Below are positions 1 through 8,700 of a stretch of 40,018 bases of DNA, piece after piece. Both the position numbers and the translations under genes were made by a program. The stretch's first letter is position 1. Each line of letters opens with the position of its first letter. The DNA is from Pseudomonadota bacterium (GTDB lineage Bacteria; Pseudomonadota; Alphaproteobacteria; Rhodospirillales; Magnetospirillaceae): contig JAJYTF010000037.1 of the NCBI GenBank assembly GCA_021793155.1, forward strand, positions 1-40,018, written 5' to 3'. The notes under the pieces are model-generated. The model saw only the letters and a program-made list of their open reading frames with translations. It did not search any database and was not told the origin of the DNA.

Positions 1-43
1 TTCCCGATGCGGCAAAGGCATCCTTGTCGGAAACGAGGGTCAT
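1..43 (-). CDS. Possible N-terminus of a gene leaving the left edge
   Basis: On the minus strand an ATG at 43 opens a frame reading MTLVSDKDAFAASG up to the window edge. Only 14 codons are visible, so no family can be assigned. A GACCTGAAG stretch precedes the ATG and is a poor ribosome binding site. The last 25 bases are repeated exactly at 235-259, so this 5' end may have been rearranged. It would be transcribed in the same direction as mcd, about 270 bp downstream of it. Confidence 0.3.
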   Translation of the reverse strand, partial: MTLVSDKDAFAASG

Positions 44-75
44 CTTCAGGTCAAGGGGTTCCGGCCGGCGACGGC

Positions 76-218
76 GAAAACCGCCAAGTCGCCAAGTCGC
101 CAAGGGGTTCGGAGCGCCGCAGGCGGGGTTCCGGTCTCCCGGCGCATGTCTTGAGGGGGAGGAGAAATGCCTGCGGCGCTCAAGCCGCCTTGGCGACTTG
201 GCGACTTGGCGGTTTCTC
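76..218. repeat. Long palindromic intergenic element (CGCCAAG type)
   Basis: Outer arms 76-105 and 188-218 are near-perfect inverted repeats built of the heptamer CGCCAAG and its complement CTTGGCG. Inside them a perfect 13-bp pair, 112-124 and 169-181 (GAGCGCCGCAGGC and its complement), continues the stem after a 6/6 internal loop. The whole element can fold into one hairpin with a loop of about 44 nt. A related, shorter copy sits at 2002-2059. It is probably a dispersed non-coding repeat. Confidence 0.8.
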
Positions 219-309
219 GGCCATCCTTCGTTCCTTCCCGATGCGGCAAAGGCATCCTTAGATGACAAGGACGGGTGGACTCTTGTCACCCCGAGCGCAG
301 CGAGGGATT

Positions 310-1971
310 TCAGTTCCTTCCGCTCAGCAGGCCGCGGGCCACGACCTGGGCCTGGATCTCCGCTGCGCCTTCGAAGATGTTGAGGATGCGGGCGTCGCAA
401 AGGATTCGGCTGATCTGGTACTCCTCGGCATAGCCGTTGCCGCCGTGAATCTGCAGGGCGTTGTCGGCGTTGGCCCAGGCGACGCGGGCGGCCAGCAGCT
501 TGGCCATGCCGGCCTCGATGTCGCAGCGGCGGTCGCTATCCTTCTCGCGGGCGGCGAAATAGGTCATCTGGCGGGCGATCATCGTCTCAACCGCCATCCA
601 GGCGATCTTGCCGAACACCCGCGGGAAGGCGTAGAGCTGTTTGCCGAACTGGACACGTTCCTGCGCATAACGCATGCCGGTCTCCAGCGCGCATTGGGCG
701 ACGCCGACGGCGCGGGCGGCGGTCTGCACCCGGGCCGATTCGAAGGTCGCCATCAACTGCTTGAAGCCTTGCCCTTCCTCGCCGCCCAGAAGGTTGGCGG
801 CCGGCACTTCGAAGGCGTCGAAGCCCAGTTCGTATTCCTTCATGCCGCGATAGCCCAGCACCTTGATCTCGCCGCCGGTCATGCCTTTGGCGGGGAAGGG
901 ATCGGCCTCGGTGCCGCGCGGCTTTTCCGCCAGCAGCATGGACAGGCCGCGCCAGTCCTTGGTTTCGGGGTTGCTGCGCACCAGAAGGGTCATCAGGTCC
1001 GAGCGCGAGGCATGGGTGATCCAGGTCTTGTTGCCGGTGACCTTGTAGGTATCGCCGTCCTTGACCGCGCGGGTCCTGAGCGAGCCCAGGTCGGATCCGG
1101 TGTTGGGCTCGGTGAAGACGGCGGTGGGCAGGATCTCGCCCGAGGCGATCTTCGGCAGGTAGTGCTGCTTCTGCTCTTCGGTGCCGCCCAGGCGGATCAG
1201 TTCGGCGGCGATCTCCGAACGGGTGCCCAGCGAGCCGACGCCGATATAGCCGCGCGACAGTTCCTCGGTCACCACGCACATGGCGGTCTTGCCCATGCCC
1301 AGCCCGCCGTATTCCTCGGGGATGGTCAGGCCGAAGACGCCCAGCTCGGACATGGTGTCGACCACCGAGATGGGGATCAGTTCATCCTTCAGGTGCCATT
1401 CATGGGCAAAGGGAACCACCTGCTCCTCGGCGAAGCGGTGGAACTGGTCGCGCACCAGCTCCAGGGTCTCGTCGTCGAGCCCGGCCTCGCCCCAGTGGTG
1501 GCCGTCCTTGATCAGCTCGGCGATGCGGGCGCGCGCCGCCTCGCTGTTCCCTTCGCGGCGCAGCAGGCCGATGGGGGCGGTCACCAGCTTGTGCTGGGTT
1601 GCGCTGTCGACGCCGAAATCGGCCGGCCGGACGATTTCCGTCTGGCTCATGGGAATGCCGCCGAAGATCTGGTTCAGGTATTCGCCGAAGGCCGACTGGA
1701 GGATCAGCTGTTCCAACTCGCCCAGCTTGCCCGCCGCATCCAGGCGTTGGGCCCAGCCCAGCATCTGGGCCAGGGCTTCCACATAGGTGGACAGCCAGGC
1801 GAAGCCATGGGCGGCGAACTGATGGGTCTCCAGCCGTTCGGCGTCGATCTTGCCGTTCGGCGCCACCAGGGCGAGCACTCCACGGCGGGCGGCATCCTGC
1901 AGCTCGCGCGCCGCGTCGACGGCTTCGGCGCAGGCGGGCAGCAGATCGGCAAGCAGGGTAACGGCGGTCAT
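310..1971 (-). CDS. mcd: Methylsuccinyl-CoA dehydrogenase
   Basis: A 553-aa FAD-dependent acyl-CoA dehydrogenase that oxidises methylsuccinyl-CoA to mesaconyl-CoA in the ethylmalonyl-CoA pathway. Residues 1 to about 150 form the extra N-terminal region that sets this enzyme apart from ordinary acyl-CoA dehydrogenases of about 380 aa. The N-terminal, middle and C-terminal dehydrogenase domains follow. Visible landmarks are TEPNTGSDLGSL and VTGNKTWITHASRSD in the flavin/substrate region and NIFEGAAEIQ near the C-terminus, whose Glu534 lies where the family's catalytic base sits. GGAG precedes the ATG by about 9 nt. It lies 103 bp downstream of ccr on the same strand, separated by a palindrome. 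The length and the neighbouring ccr and ecm make this assignment stronger than a generic acyl-CoA dehydrogenase call. Confidence 0.93.
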   Translation of the reverse strand: MTAVTLLADLLPACAEAVDAARELQDAARRGVLALVAPNGKIDAERLETHQFAAHGFAWLSTYVEALAQMLGWAQRLDAAGKLGELEQLILQSAFGEYLNQIFGGIPMSQTEIVRPADFGVDSATQHKLVTAPIGLLRREGNSEAARARIAELIKDGHHWGEAGLDDETLELVRDQFHRFAEEQVVPFAHEWHLKDELIPISVVDTMSELGVFGLTIPEEYGGLGMGKTAMCVVTEELSRGYIGVGSLGTRSEIAAELIRLGGTEEQKQHYLPKIASGEILPTAVFTEPNTGSDLGSLRTRAVKDGDTYKVTGNKTWITHASRSDLMTLLVRSNPETKDWRGLSMLLAEKPRGTEADPFPAKGMTGGEIKVLGYRGMKEYELGFDAFEVPAANLLGGEEGQGFKQLMATFESARVQTAARAVGVAQCALETGMRYAQERVQFGKQLYAFPRVFGKIAWMAVETMIARQMTYFAAREKDSDRRCDIEAGMAKLLAARVAWANADNALQIHGGNGYAEEYQISRILCDARILNIFEGAAEIQAQVVARGLLSGRN

Positions 1972-2001
1972 TCACAGTCTCCGTAGGCAAAAAAGGCTGT
2001 T

Positions 2002-2059
2002 AACCGCCAAGTCGCCAAGAACGCCAAGGACTCCTTGGCGACTTGGCGACGTGGCGGTT
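2002..2059. repeat. Palindromic element, CGCCAAG type, between ccr and mcd
   Basis: Arms 2002-2030 and 2032-2059 are imperfect inverted repeats of CGCCAAG and CTTGGCG heptamers with almost no loop. The arm sequence matches the outer arms at 76-105 and 188-218, so it belongs to the same repeat family. It lies between ccr (stop at 2075) and mcd (start at 1971). There it could form a strong RNA hairpin that stabilises the ccr message or limits read-through. No U-tract follows, so a simple intrinsic terminator is unlikely. Confidence 0.8.
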
Positions 2060-2074
2060 CATTTCTTGGCGAAC

Positions 2075-3361
2075 TTATCCTTCGATGCAGTCTTCCAGGG
2101 TCCGCCGGCCGGGTTTCTTGGCCTGGACGAGGACCGCCATGTTCCCCGGCTTGTGCTGGTTCTTCAGCATCTTCATATGCGCCATCGGGATCTCTTCCCA
2201 GGGGAATACTTCCGACATGCAAGGGTCGATGCGCCGCTCGATGACCAGCTGGTTGGACTGGGCGGATTGCAGAAGATTGGCGAAATGGCTGCCCTGGATG
2301 CGCTTCTGGCGCATCCACACGAAGCGGGCGTCGAAGGTCAGGTTGTAGCCGGTGGTGCCGGCGCAGAAGACCACCATGCCGCCCCGCTTCACCACGTTGC
2401 AGGAGACCGGGAAGGTGGCCTCGCCGGGATGTTCGAAGACGAAGTCGACGTCGTTGCCCTTGCCGGTGATGTCCCAGATGGCCTTGCCGAACTCGCGGAC
2501 CTTCTTCATGTAGTTGGCGAATTCCGCGGGGTCGCCGTCGACGTCCGGCAGTTGGCCCCAGCAGTCGAAGTTCTTGCGGTTGATGACCCCGCGGGCCCCC
2601 AGGTTCATCACGAATTCCCGCTTGTCCTCGTCCGAGATGACGCCGATGGCATGCGCCCCGGAGACGGCGATCAGCTGGATGGCCATCGAGCCCAGGCCGC
2701 CCGAGGCGCCCCACACCAGAACATTCTGCCCGGGGCGCAGGATATGCGGGCGGTGGCCGAACAGCATGCGATAGGCGGTCGCCAGCGTCAGCACGTAGCA
2801 GCCCGATTCCTCCCAGGTCAGGTGCTTGGGGCGGGCCATCACCTGTTGCGCCTGGACACGGGTGAACTGGGCGAACGAGCCGTCCGGCGTCTCGTAGCCC
2901 CAGATACGCTGGCTGGGCGAGTTCATCGGATCGCCGCCGTTGCATTCCTCGTCGTCGCCATCGGTCTGGTTGCAATGCACAACCACCTCGTCGCCGACCT
3001 TCCAGCGCTTGACCTTGCTGCCCACCTTCCAGACGATGCCGGAAGCGTCCGACCCGGCGATATGGTAGGGCGCCTTGTGGTAGTCGAAGGGCGAGATGGG
3101 TTTGCCCAGGGCGGCCCAGACGCCGTTGTAGTTCACTCCGGCGGCCATCACCATGACCAGCACGTCGTGCGAGTCGATTTCCGGGGTGTCGACCACTTCG
3201 CATTGCATTGCGGCAATAGGTTGGCCGTGGCGCTCCTTGCGGATGGCCCAGGCATACATCTTGGCCGGCACATGGCCAAGCGGGGGAATCTCGCCGATTT
3301 CATAGAGATCCTTGACCGCCTGGGCAGGATGGAGATTGATCGCCTGCACCGCTTCACTCAT
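2075..3361 (-). CDS. ccr: Crotonyl-CoA carboxylase/reductase
   Basis: A 428-aa NADPH-dependent medium-chain dehydrogenase/reductase that reductively carboxylates crotonyl-CoA to ethylmalonyl-CoA, the committed step of the ethylmalonyl-CoA pathway. Residues about 60-180 form the GroES-like substrate region with the family-typical NYNGVWAALG (77-86) and CNQTDGDDEECNGGDPM. The nucleotide-binding motif GASGGLGS is at 218-225. GSHFAN carries His359, which by position matches the CO2-binding histidine described in the family; this mapping is by eye. The frame stays open upstream to 3460, but the ATG at 3361 is preferred: AAGGAG lies 9 nt before it and the protein then starts MSEAVQAINL, giving the usual length. 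It diverges from ecm and precedes mcd. Confidence 0.96.
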   Translation of the reverse strand: MSEAVQAINLHPAQAVKDLYEIGEIPPLGHVPAKMYAWAIRKERHGQPIAAMQCEVVDTPEIDSHDVLVMVMAAGVNYNGVWAALGKPISPFDYHKAPYHIAGSDASGIVWKVGSKVKRWKVGDEVVVHCNQTDGDDEECNGGDPMNSPSQRIWGYETPDGSFAQFTRVQAQQVMARPKHLTWEESGCYVLTLATAYRMLFGHRPHILRPGQNVLVWGASGGLGSMAIQLIAVSGAHAIGVISDEDKREFVMNLGARGVINRKNFDCWGQLPDVDGDPAEFANYMKKVREFGKAIWDITGKGNDVDFVFEHPGEATFPVSCNVVKRGGMVVFCAGTTGYNLTFDARFVWMRQKRIQGSHFANLLQSAQSNQLVIERRIDPCMSEVFPWEEIPMAHMKMLKNQHKPGNMAVLVQAKKPGRRTLEDCIEG

Positions 3362-3608
3362 TGTCCTCGGCTCCTTCGATAAACCTGCTGCCATGAACCA
3401 TCCGAATGGTTCACCGCTCCCGGGAGCGCAGGCTTCATGCCGCACTGCACCCTCGTTCAATCAACTCATAACGTTTTGCATCTTTCTTCGCAATGCACAA
3501 AATGATAGTTTGTTTCGTGAATTCACAATCCGGCGTAACTTTAATGCCGAATTGGCGCCAGTTTAGTGGATTTTCAAACTGTTAAGCGTTTGTAACCCGG
3601 AGTTCCCT
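3362..3608. promoter_or_regulatory. Divergent ccr/ecm control region
   Basis: This 247-bp gap between the divergent ccr and ecm starts is clearly AT-richer than its surroundings from about 3460 to 3590. It holds an interrupted inverted repeat, TTTTGCAT at 3474-3481 and ATGCACAAAA at 3493-3502, and a 10-bp palindrome GTGAATTCAC at 3517-3526. Either could be an operator. I could not fix convincing -35/-10 pairs. TTTGCA-like half sites recall those of short-chain acyl-CoA responsive RamB/PccR-type regulators, but this is only a resemblance. GGAG at 3599-3602 is the ecm ribosome binding site. Confidence 0.55.
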
Positions 3609-5606
3609 ATGACCCGCATGCCCGCCGCCGAAACCCGCCAGGCAGCCCCCGCCTCCGAGAAGCCCTGGCTGTTCCGGACCTATTCGGGCCATTCCTCGGC
3701 CATCGAAACCAACCGCCTGTTCCGCACCAACCTGGCCCGCGGGCAGACCGGCCTGTCGGTGGCCTTCGACCTGCCGACCCAGACCGGCTACGATTCGGAC
3801 CATCCGCTGGCCCGGGGCGAGGTCGGCAAAGTGGGTGTCCCTATCTGTCATTTGGGGGACATGGCGGCATTGTTCGAGGGGATCCCGCTGGAGAGGATGA
3901 ATACCTCGATGACCATCAATGCGCCGGCCGCCTGGCTGCTGTCGCTCTATATCGCGGCGGCCGAGCGGCAAGGCGCGGCGCGCAACGCCCTGGCGGGGAC
4001 GACGCAGAACGACGTGATCAAGGAATATCTGTCGCGCGGTACCTATATTTTCCCGCCCGAGCCGTCGCTGAAGCTGACCACCGACGTCATCGCCTTCACC
4101 TACCGCGAGGTTCCCAAGTGGAATCCGATGAACGTCTGCTCCTACCATCTGCAGGAGGCCGGAGCCTCGCCCGAGCAGGAACTGGCCTTCGCCCTGGCCA
4201 CCGCCATCGCCGTCCTCGACCGGGTCAAAGCCTCGGGGCAGGTCCCGGCGGCCGAGTTCGGCCAGGTGGTGGGCCGCATCAGCTTCTTCCTCAACGCCGG
4301 CATCCGCTTCATCACCGAACTTTGCAAGATGCGGGCTTTCGCCGAGCTGTGGGATGAAATCTGCCGCGACCGCTATGGCATCAGCGACGAGAAGATGCGC
4401 CGCTTCCGCTACGGCGTTCAGGTGAATTCCCTGGGGCTGACCGAACAGCAGCCGGAGAACAACGTCTATCGCATCCTGCTGGAGATGCTGGCGGTGGTGC
4501 TGTCGAAAAATGCCCGGGCGCGCGCCGTCCAGCTGCCCGCCTGGAACGAGGCGCTGGGCCTGCCCCGGCCGTGGGACCAGCAATGGTCACTGCGCCTGCA
4601 GCAGATCGTCGCCTATGAGACCGACCTCCTGGAGTACGGCGACATCTTCGACGGATCGGCCGAGATCGCCGCCAAGGTCGCGGCACTGCAAGCCGAGGCC
4701 CGGGAGGAACTGGCCCGTATCGACGGGATGGGTGGCGCCGTGGCCGCCGTCGAGTCCAGCTATATGAAGCAGAAGCTGGTGGAATCCAACAGCCGGCGGC
4801 TGGCGGCCATCGAATCGGGCGAGCAGGTGGTGGTCGGCGTCAACCGCTTCACCGAGGGCGCGCCCAGCCCGCTGACCACCGGCGACGGTGCCATCCTGAC
4901 CGTGGACGCCAAGGCCGAGGCCGAGCAGATCGAGCGTCTGGCGGCCTGGCGGTCGCAGCGCGACGGCAAGGCGGTCTCGGCGGCGCTGGACGGCCTGAAG
5001 AGCGCCGCCAAGGAAGGCCGCAACGTCATGGAGGCCTCGATCGCCTGCGCCCATGCCGGGGTCACCGGCGGCGAATGGGCCGGCAGCCTGCGTGAAATCT
5101 ACGGCGAATATCGCGCTCCCACCGGCGTCGGGCGGGTCGCCGGACGCGACTCGGGCGACCGGCTGAAGGCGGTGCGCGAACGGGTCGAAGAGGTGAGCGG
5201 CAAACTGGGCCGGCGCATCAAGATGCTGGTTGGCAAGCCCGGCCTGGATGGGCATTCCAACGGCGCCGAGCAGATCGCCGTCCGGGCGCGCGACGCCGGC
5301 ATGGAGGTGGTCTACGAGGGCATCCGCCTGACTCCGGCGCAGATCGTCAACGCGGCGCTCGAGGAGGGCGTCCATGTGGTCGGCCTGTCGATCCTGTCCG
5401 GCAGCCATGTGCCGCTGGTCACCGAGGTGCTGGAGCGGATGAGAAAAGTCGGCCTGGGCGACGTGCCGGTGGTCGCCGGCGGCATCATCCCGCCCGAGGA
5501 CGAGAAGCTCCTGCTGAAGGCCGGCTGCGCCCGGATCTATACGCCCAAGGACTACGACCTGACCGCCATCATGAGCGACATCGTCGAGATCGTGGCGGGG
5601 CGTTGA
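3609..5606 (+). CDS. ecm: Ethylmalonyl-CoA mutase (B12-dependent)
   Basis: A 665-aa adenosylcobalamin-dependent mutase converting (2R)-ethylmalonyl-CoA to (2S)-methylsuccinyl-CoA, between the Ccr and Mcd steps. The catalytic barrel covers residues about 20-510 (FRTYSGHSSAIETNRLFRTN, FDLPTQTGYDSDH, TTQNDVIKEYLSRGTYIFPP). The C-terminal cobalamin-binding domain runs from about 535 to 660 and contains the DxHxxG motif as DGHSNG (Asp547, His549, which ligates cobalt). Barrel and B12 domain are in one chain, as in methylmalonyl-CoA mutase large subunits. The divergent ccr and nearby mcd make ethylmalonyl-CoA the better substrate call. GGAG lies 6 nt before the ATG; an in-frame ATG three codons later is an alternative start. 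Confidence 0.94.
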   Translation: MTRMPAAETRQAAPASEKPWLFRTYSGHSSAIETNRLFRTNLARGQTGLSVAFDLPTQTGYDSDHPLARGEVGKVGVPICHLGDMAALFEGIPLERMNTSMTINAPAAWLLSLYIAAAERQGAARNALAGTTQNDVIKEYLSRGTYIFPPEPSLKLTTDVIAFTYREVPKWNPMNVCSYHLQEAGASPEQELAFALATAIAVLDRVKASGQVPAAEFGQVVGRISFFLNAGIRFITELCKMRAFAELWDEICRDRYGISDEKMRRFRYGVQVNSLGLTEQQPENNVYRILLEMLAVVLSKNARARAVQLPAWNEALGLPRPWDQQWSLRLQQIVAYETDLLEYGDIFDGSAEIAAKVAALQAEAREELARIDGMGGAVAAVESSYMKQKLVESNSRRLAAIESGEQVVVGVNRFTEGAPSPLTTGDGAILTVDAKAEAEQIERLAAWRSQRDGKAVSAALDGLKSAAKEGRNVMEASIACAHAGVTGGEWAGSLREIYGEYRAPTGVGRVAGRDSGDRLKAVRERVEEVSGKLGRRIKMLVGKPGLDGHSNGAEQIAVRARDAGMEVVYEGIRLTPAQIVNAALEEGVHVVGLSILSGSHVPLVTEVLERMRKVGLGDVPVVAGGIIPPEDEKLLLKAGCARIYTPKDYDLTAIMSDIVEIVAGR

Positions 5607-5609
5607 CAG

Positions 5610-5775
5610 GCTGCGGAAAAACTGACGAAGCCGCAGCTTCGAGACGCCGCCTTCGGCGGCTCTCAGATGAGGTTTGACATCCTGAGAAACGACGTTCCTC
5701 GTGCCGATCAGGGCGGCGTCTCCGAATCGAAGCGCAGCGGTCAACCATGGCGCGGGCGGAAGGTATTTTTCCGCC
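5610..5775. terminator. Hairpins between convergent ecm and DUF4214 gene
   Basis: Three hairpins lie in the 173-bp convergent gap. Two follow ecm: GCTGCGG/CCGCAGC (5610-5616 with 5631-5637) and GCCGCC-TTC-GGCGGC (5646-5660, extended by GAGA/TCTC). The third, GGCGGAA/TTCCGCC (5755-5761 with 5769-5775), lies 5 bp beyond the stop of the minus-strand gene. Their positions fit bidirectional transcription ends. None has a clear U-tract after the stem, so they are not textbook intrinsic terminators. No gene is visible in the gap. Confidence 0.45.
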
Positions 5776-5779
5776 AGCG

Positions 5780-8700
5780 TCAGCCCTGCAGATCGGTCAC
5801 CTTCAGGCTGGCCGGCGCCACGCCGACCACGGTGGCGAGCAGGCCGACCTCGTTGGCGTCCACCAGATGGTTGCCGTTGAGATCGGCCGACTGGCTGGGG
5901 TTGGCGTTCTTGAACGTCCAGAACTCGGTGTTTCCGCCGTTGTCCAGGCCCATGAACACCAGGTTTTCGCCGGGTGTGCCCGACAGAGCGCTGCCATTGG
6001 TGTCGGCGACCGCATAGGCCTTGTTGGCGGCGGTGGCGACCTCGGCAGCCGAGCCGCCGCCGATATTGCCGATATTGATCACATAGTCGGTGGTGGCGAA
6101 GGACAGGTTGCGGCCATTGATCGCATAGGTGCTGCCGTCGAGGAGCTGCAGCGGCGTCGTCGTCTGGCCGAAGACGCCGAGGGTCGAGCCGGCGCCGGGC
6201 GTGAAGCCGATGATCCGCGTGCCGCTGCCGCCATTCAGATATACCGTGGTGACTCCGCCGGGAGCGAGGGACAGGGTGTTGCCGGTGCCGCTGTCGATCC
6301 AGATCGTGCCGGTCGCCGTTGCCGCGACGATGTTGTTGTAGCCCGCGCGAATCCCCGCATTGGTGAACACCGGCGACAGCACCAGGGTGTCGCCTCCGGC
6401 ACCCGACAGGCTGACCGCCCCGCCATAGGACGAGCCCGGGCCGTCGACCGTGAACCCTGTGGCCGAGGCCGAGCCGGAACCCAAGGCGGTGCCGTCGATG
6501 AGGGCGGTGTTGAGATAGTGATCCTGCGCCGCCTGATTGACCACCGTCTGGGCCGGCAGCAGCAGCTGGGGGTCGGCATAACCGCCCTTGCTGGTGTCCA
6601 CCAGCCAGGATCCCACGTCGTTCAGGCATTCCTGGGAATTGGCGAAGTCCAGCAACACCAGGGCGCGGGCCATCGGGCTGCCGTCGGTGGCCGTCAGCTG
6701 GCTGAGGCTGCCTTCCCAATAAGCCAGGCCGCCGGCGTCGGGAGCCCGGCCCAGGACGTTCTGGTAAAGCGCCGTCAGGAACTGGACATCGGTGGTGTTG
6801 GCGCCGAACCTCGCCTGGAACTCCTGGCTGTCGACGAAGGCCACGGCGATGTTGTCGGTGGACTGGGCGCCGGTGTCCTGCAGGTGCTGCCAGTATTCGA
6901 GACCCGGCAGGTCGGGGGCACGGCCGAAGGCGGCGGTGTACAGCCGGGCGAGCGTGGCGTCGGCGCCGGTCTCGATGAACATGATCTGGTCGTAGACGCC
7001 CGGCGACGCGTCGCTGCCGCCGTTGAACACCACATAGCGGTCGCCGGTCACCGAGATGCTTTGCCCGGTGTCGTTGTCGACGATGGCCAGGTTGCCCGTT
7101 TCGTCCACCTGCACGGCGTAATGGCTTCGGCCGTCGTCCAGCACCAGGGCGTTGGCGCCGCCGGTGAAGGCGGCATTCTGCCAGCCGACGACACTGTTGC
7201 CGCCGGTCGGCGCAGCGCCCGCATAGTCGACGGCGATGCCGTTGGCGCCGCGGCCGTCGGCGTTCTGCTGGCTGACGAAGGCGGCGGCGGCGCTGACGCC
7301 GTCGACCGACAGGGCATAGGGTCCGGAAATCGCCGCCAGCGCCTTGCCGTCGCTGGCCAGCTGGGCGGCGGTCACGGTGATGGTGGGGCTGGCTGGATCG
7401 GTCAGCAATATGCTGCCGAGCTTGCCGGCGGCGGCCAGGGATTCCAGGCTGTTCAGGTCGGCCGCCACGTTGCCGGCGCTGTCCGAAACCACCATTGGCG
7501 AAGCGGCCTGGGCGGCGCTGGCCTGGCTGGCGGTAACGCCGTCGCCGACCACCACATGGGCGACGGTGGTTCCCCAGTCGGCGCCCGAACCCAAGGCATA
7601 TTCGTTGGAGATCCAGAAGGCGCCGGCATTGCTCGAATCGGCGACGGCGCTGGAGTAATCGCCCCACCGGCCGGGGGTGCTGCCGGTGCCGTAGTCCATG
7701 GCGCCGGCGCTCGACTGATAGGCCACCGGGGCGTCGAAAACCCCGTCGGCGGTGCCGGCATGGTGCACGACGTAATAATCGGTCGGCAGCATGTTGGTGC
7801 CGCTGGCGACGAAATTGATCAGCAGATCGCCGTTGCCGTCGACCGCCACCGATGCGTTGAAGGTGGCGGTTCCGCTGGCGAACTGGCTGCCGGAAATGTC
7901 GCCCTGGGCGACCAGGACGGGATTGTTGGGGTCGCTGACGTTCAGCTTGACCCAGTGGACCGTCGGCTGTCCGGCGTCGGGGCCGCTGGTCGGGGTGACA
8001 TCGAAAACGGCATAGAGACAGCCGTTGGCAGTGACGGCGCTGTTGACCCGGCCGTCGCCGGCGTCGAGCAGCTGGGTGGTGCCCTTCTGCGCCACCGACA
8101 TGCTGGACAGGCCCTGGTCGATATTGCCCAGGGCGACGGTCGAGGTCGGGCCGAAGCCCGTTCCGTCGGCGTAGAAGACGACGCTGAGCGCGTCGACGTC
8201 GTTGGCGATGTAAAAGGCGCCGTTGCCGGTTTCGGCTGCCACCTGGAAGATCTGCGACGGCGCAAGCGTCGAAGAGACGTGCGCCGGCGGAGTGCCGCCG
8301 GATACGCTGGCGGCGGCGACCAGGCCATTCAGGCTGACGACATCGGCAACGCTGTTGTAAAAGCCGGAATTGGGCGAATTGTAGTTGTAGAAATTGCTGG
8401 TGCCGAAGAACACATTGGTCCCATCGGTGGCCAGCGCCGGCTGGTCGCCCCAACTGTCGACCGGCGTCGAGGTGCTGGTCGGGATGCTGGTGAAGGTCCA
8501 GCCATCGGCCGGGTTGGCATCCTTCGACACGGCGACCAGAATGGAGGAGACGACCTCCTTGCTGTTGGGGTCGTTGCTGACGGCGTCGTCGGTGACGATG
8601 AAGTGGCCGCTGGCGGCGTCGTAAACGGCCCTCGGGTCGGTCAGGATCTGGCTGTCGGCGGAACCGAGATATTGGAGGGCGGCCGGATAGAACGACGCGA

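Larger units (their letters stand above)
1..259. repeat. 25-bp direct repeats flanking a palindromic element
   Basis: An identical 25-bp sequence occupies 1-25 and 235-259. The 209 bp between them carry the long palindrome at 76-218. This could be a target duplication around an inserted element or a local duplication of the start of the leftward gene. No transposase is present. The left copy touches the window edge, so its full length is unknown. Confidence 0.75.

Noticed and set aside
262-1986. 574-aa open frame on the plus strand opposite mcd
   Set aside because: It mirrors mcd codons, has no recognisable domain and is Ala/Gly/His-rich as antisense frames are in GC-rich DNA.
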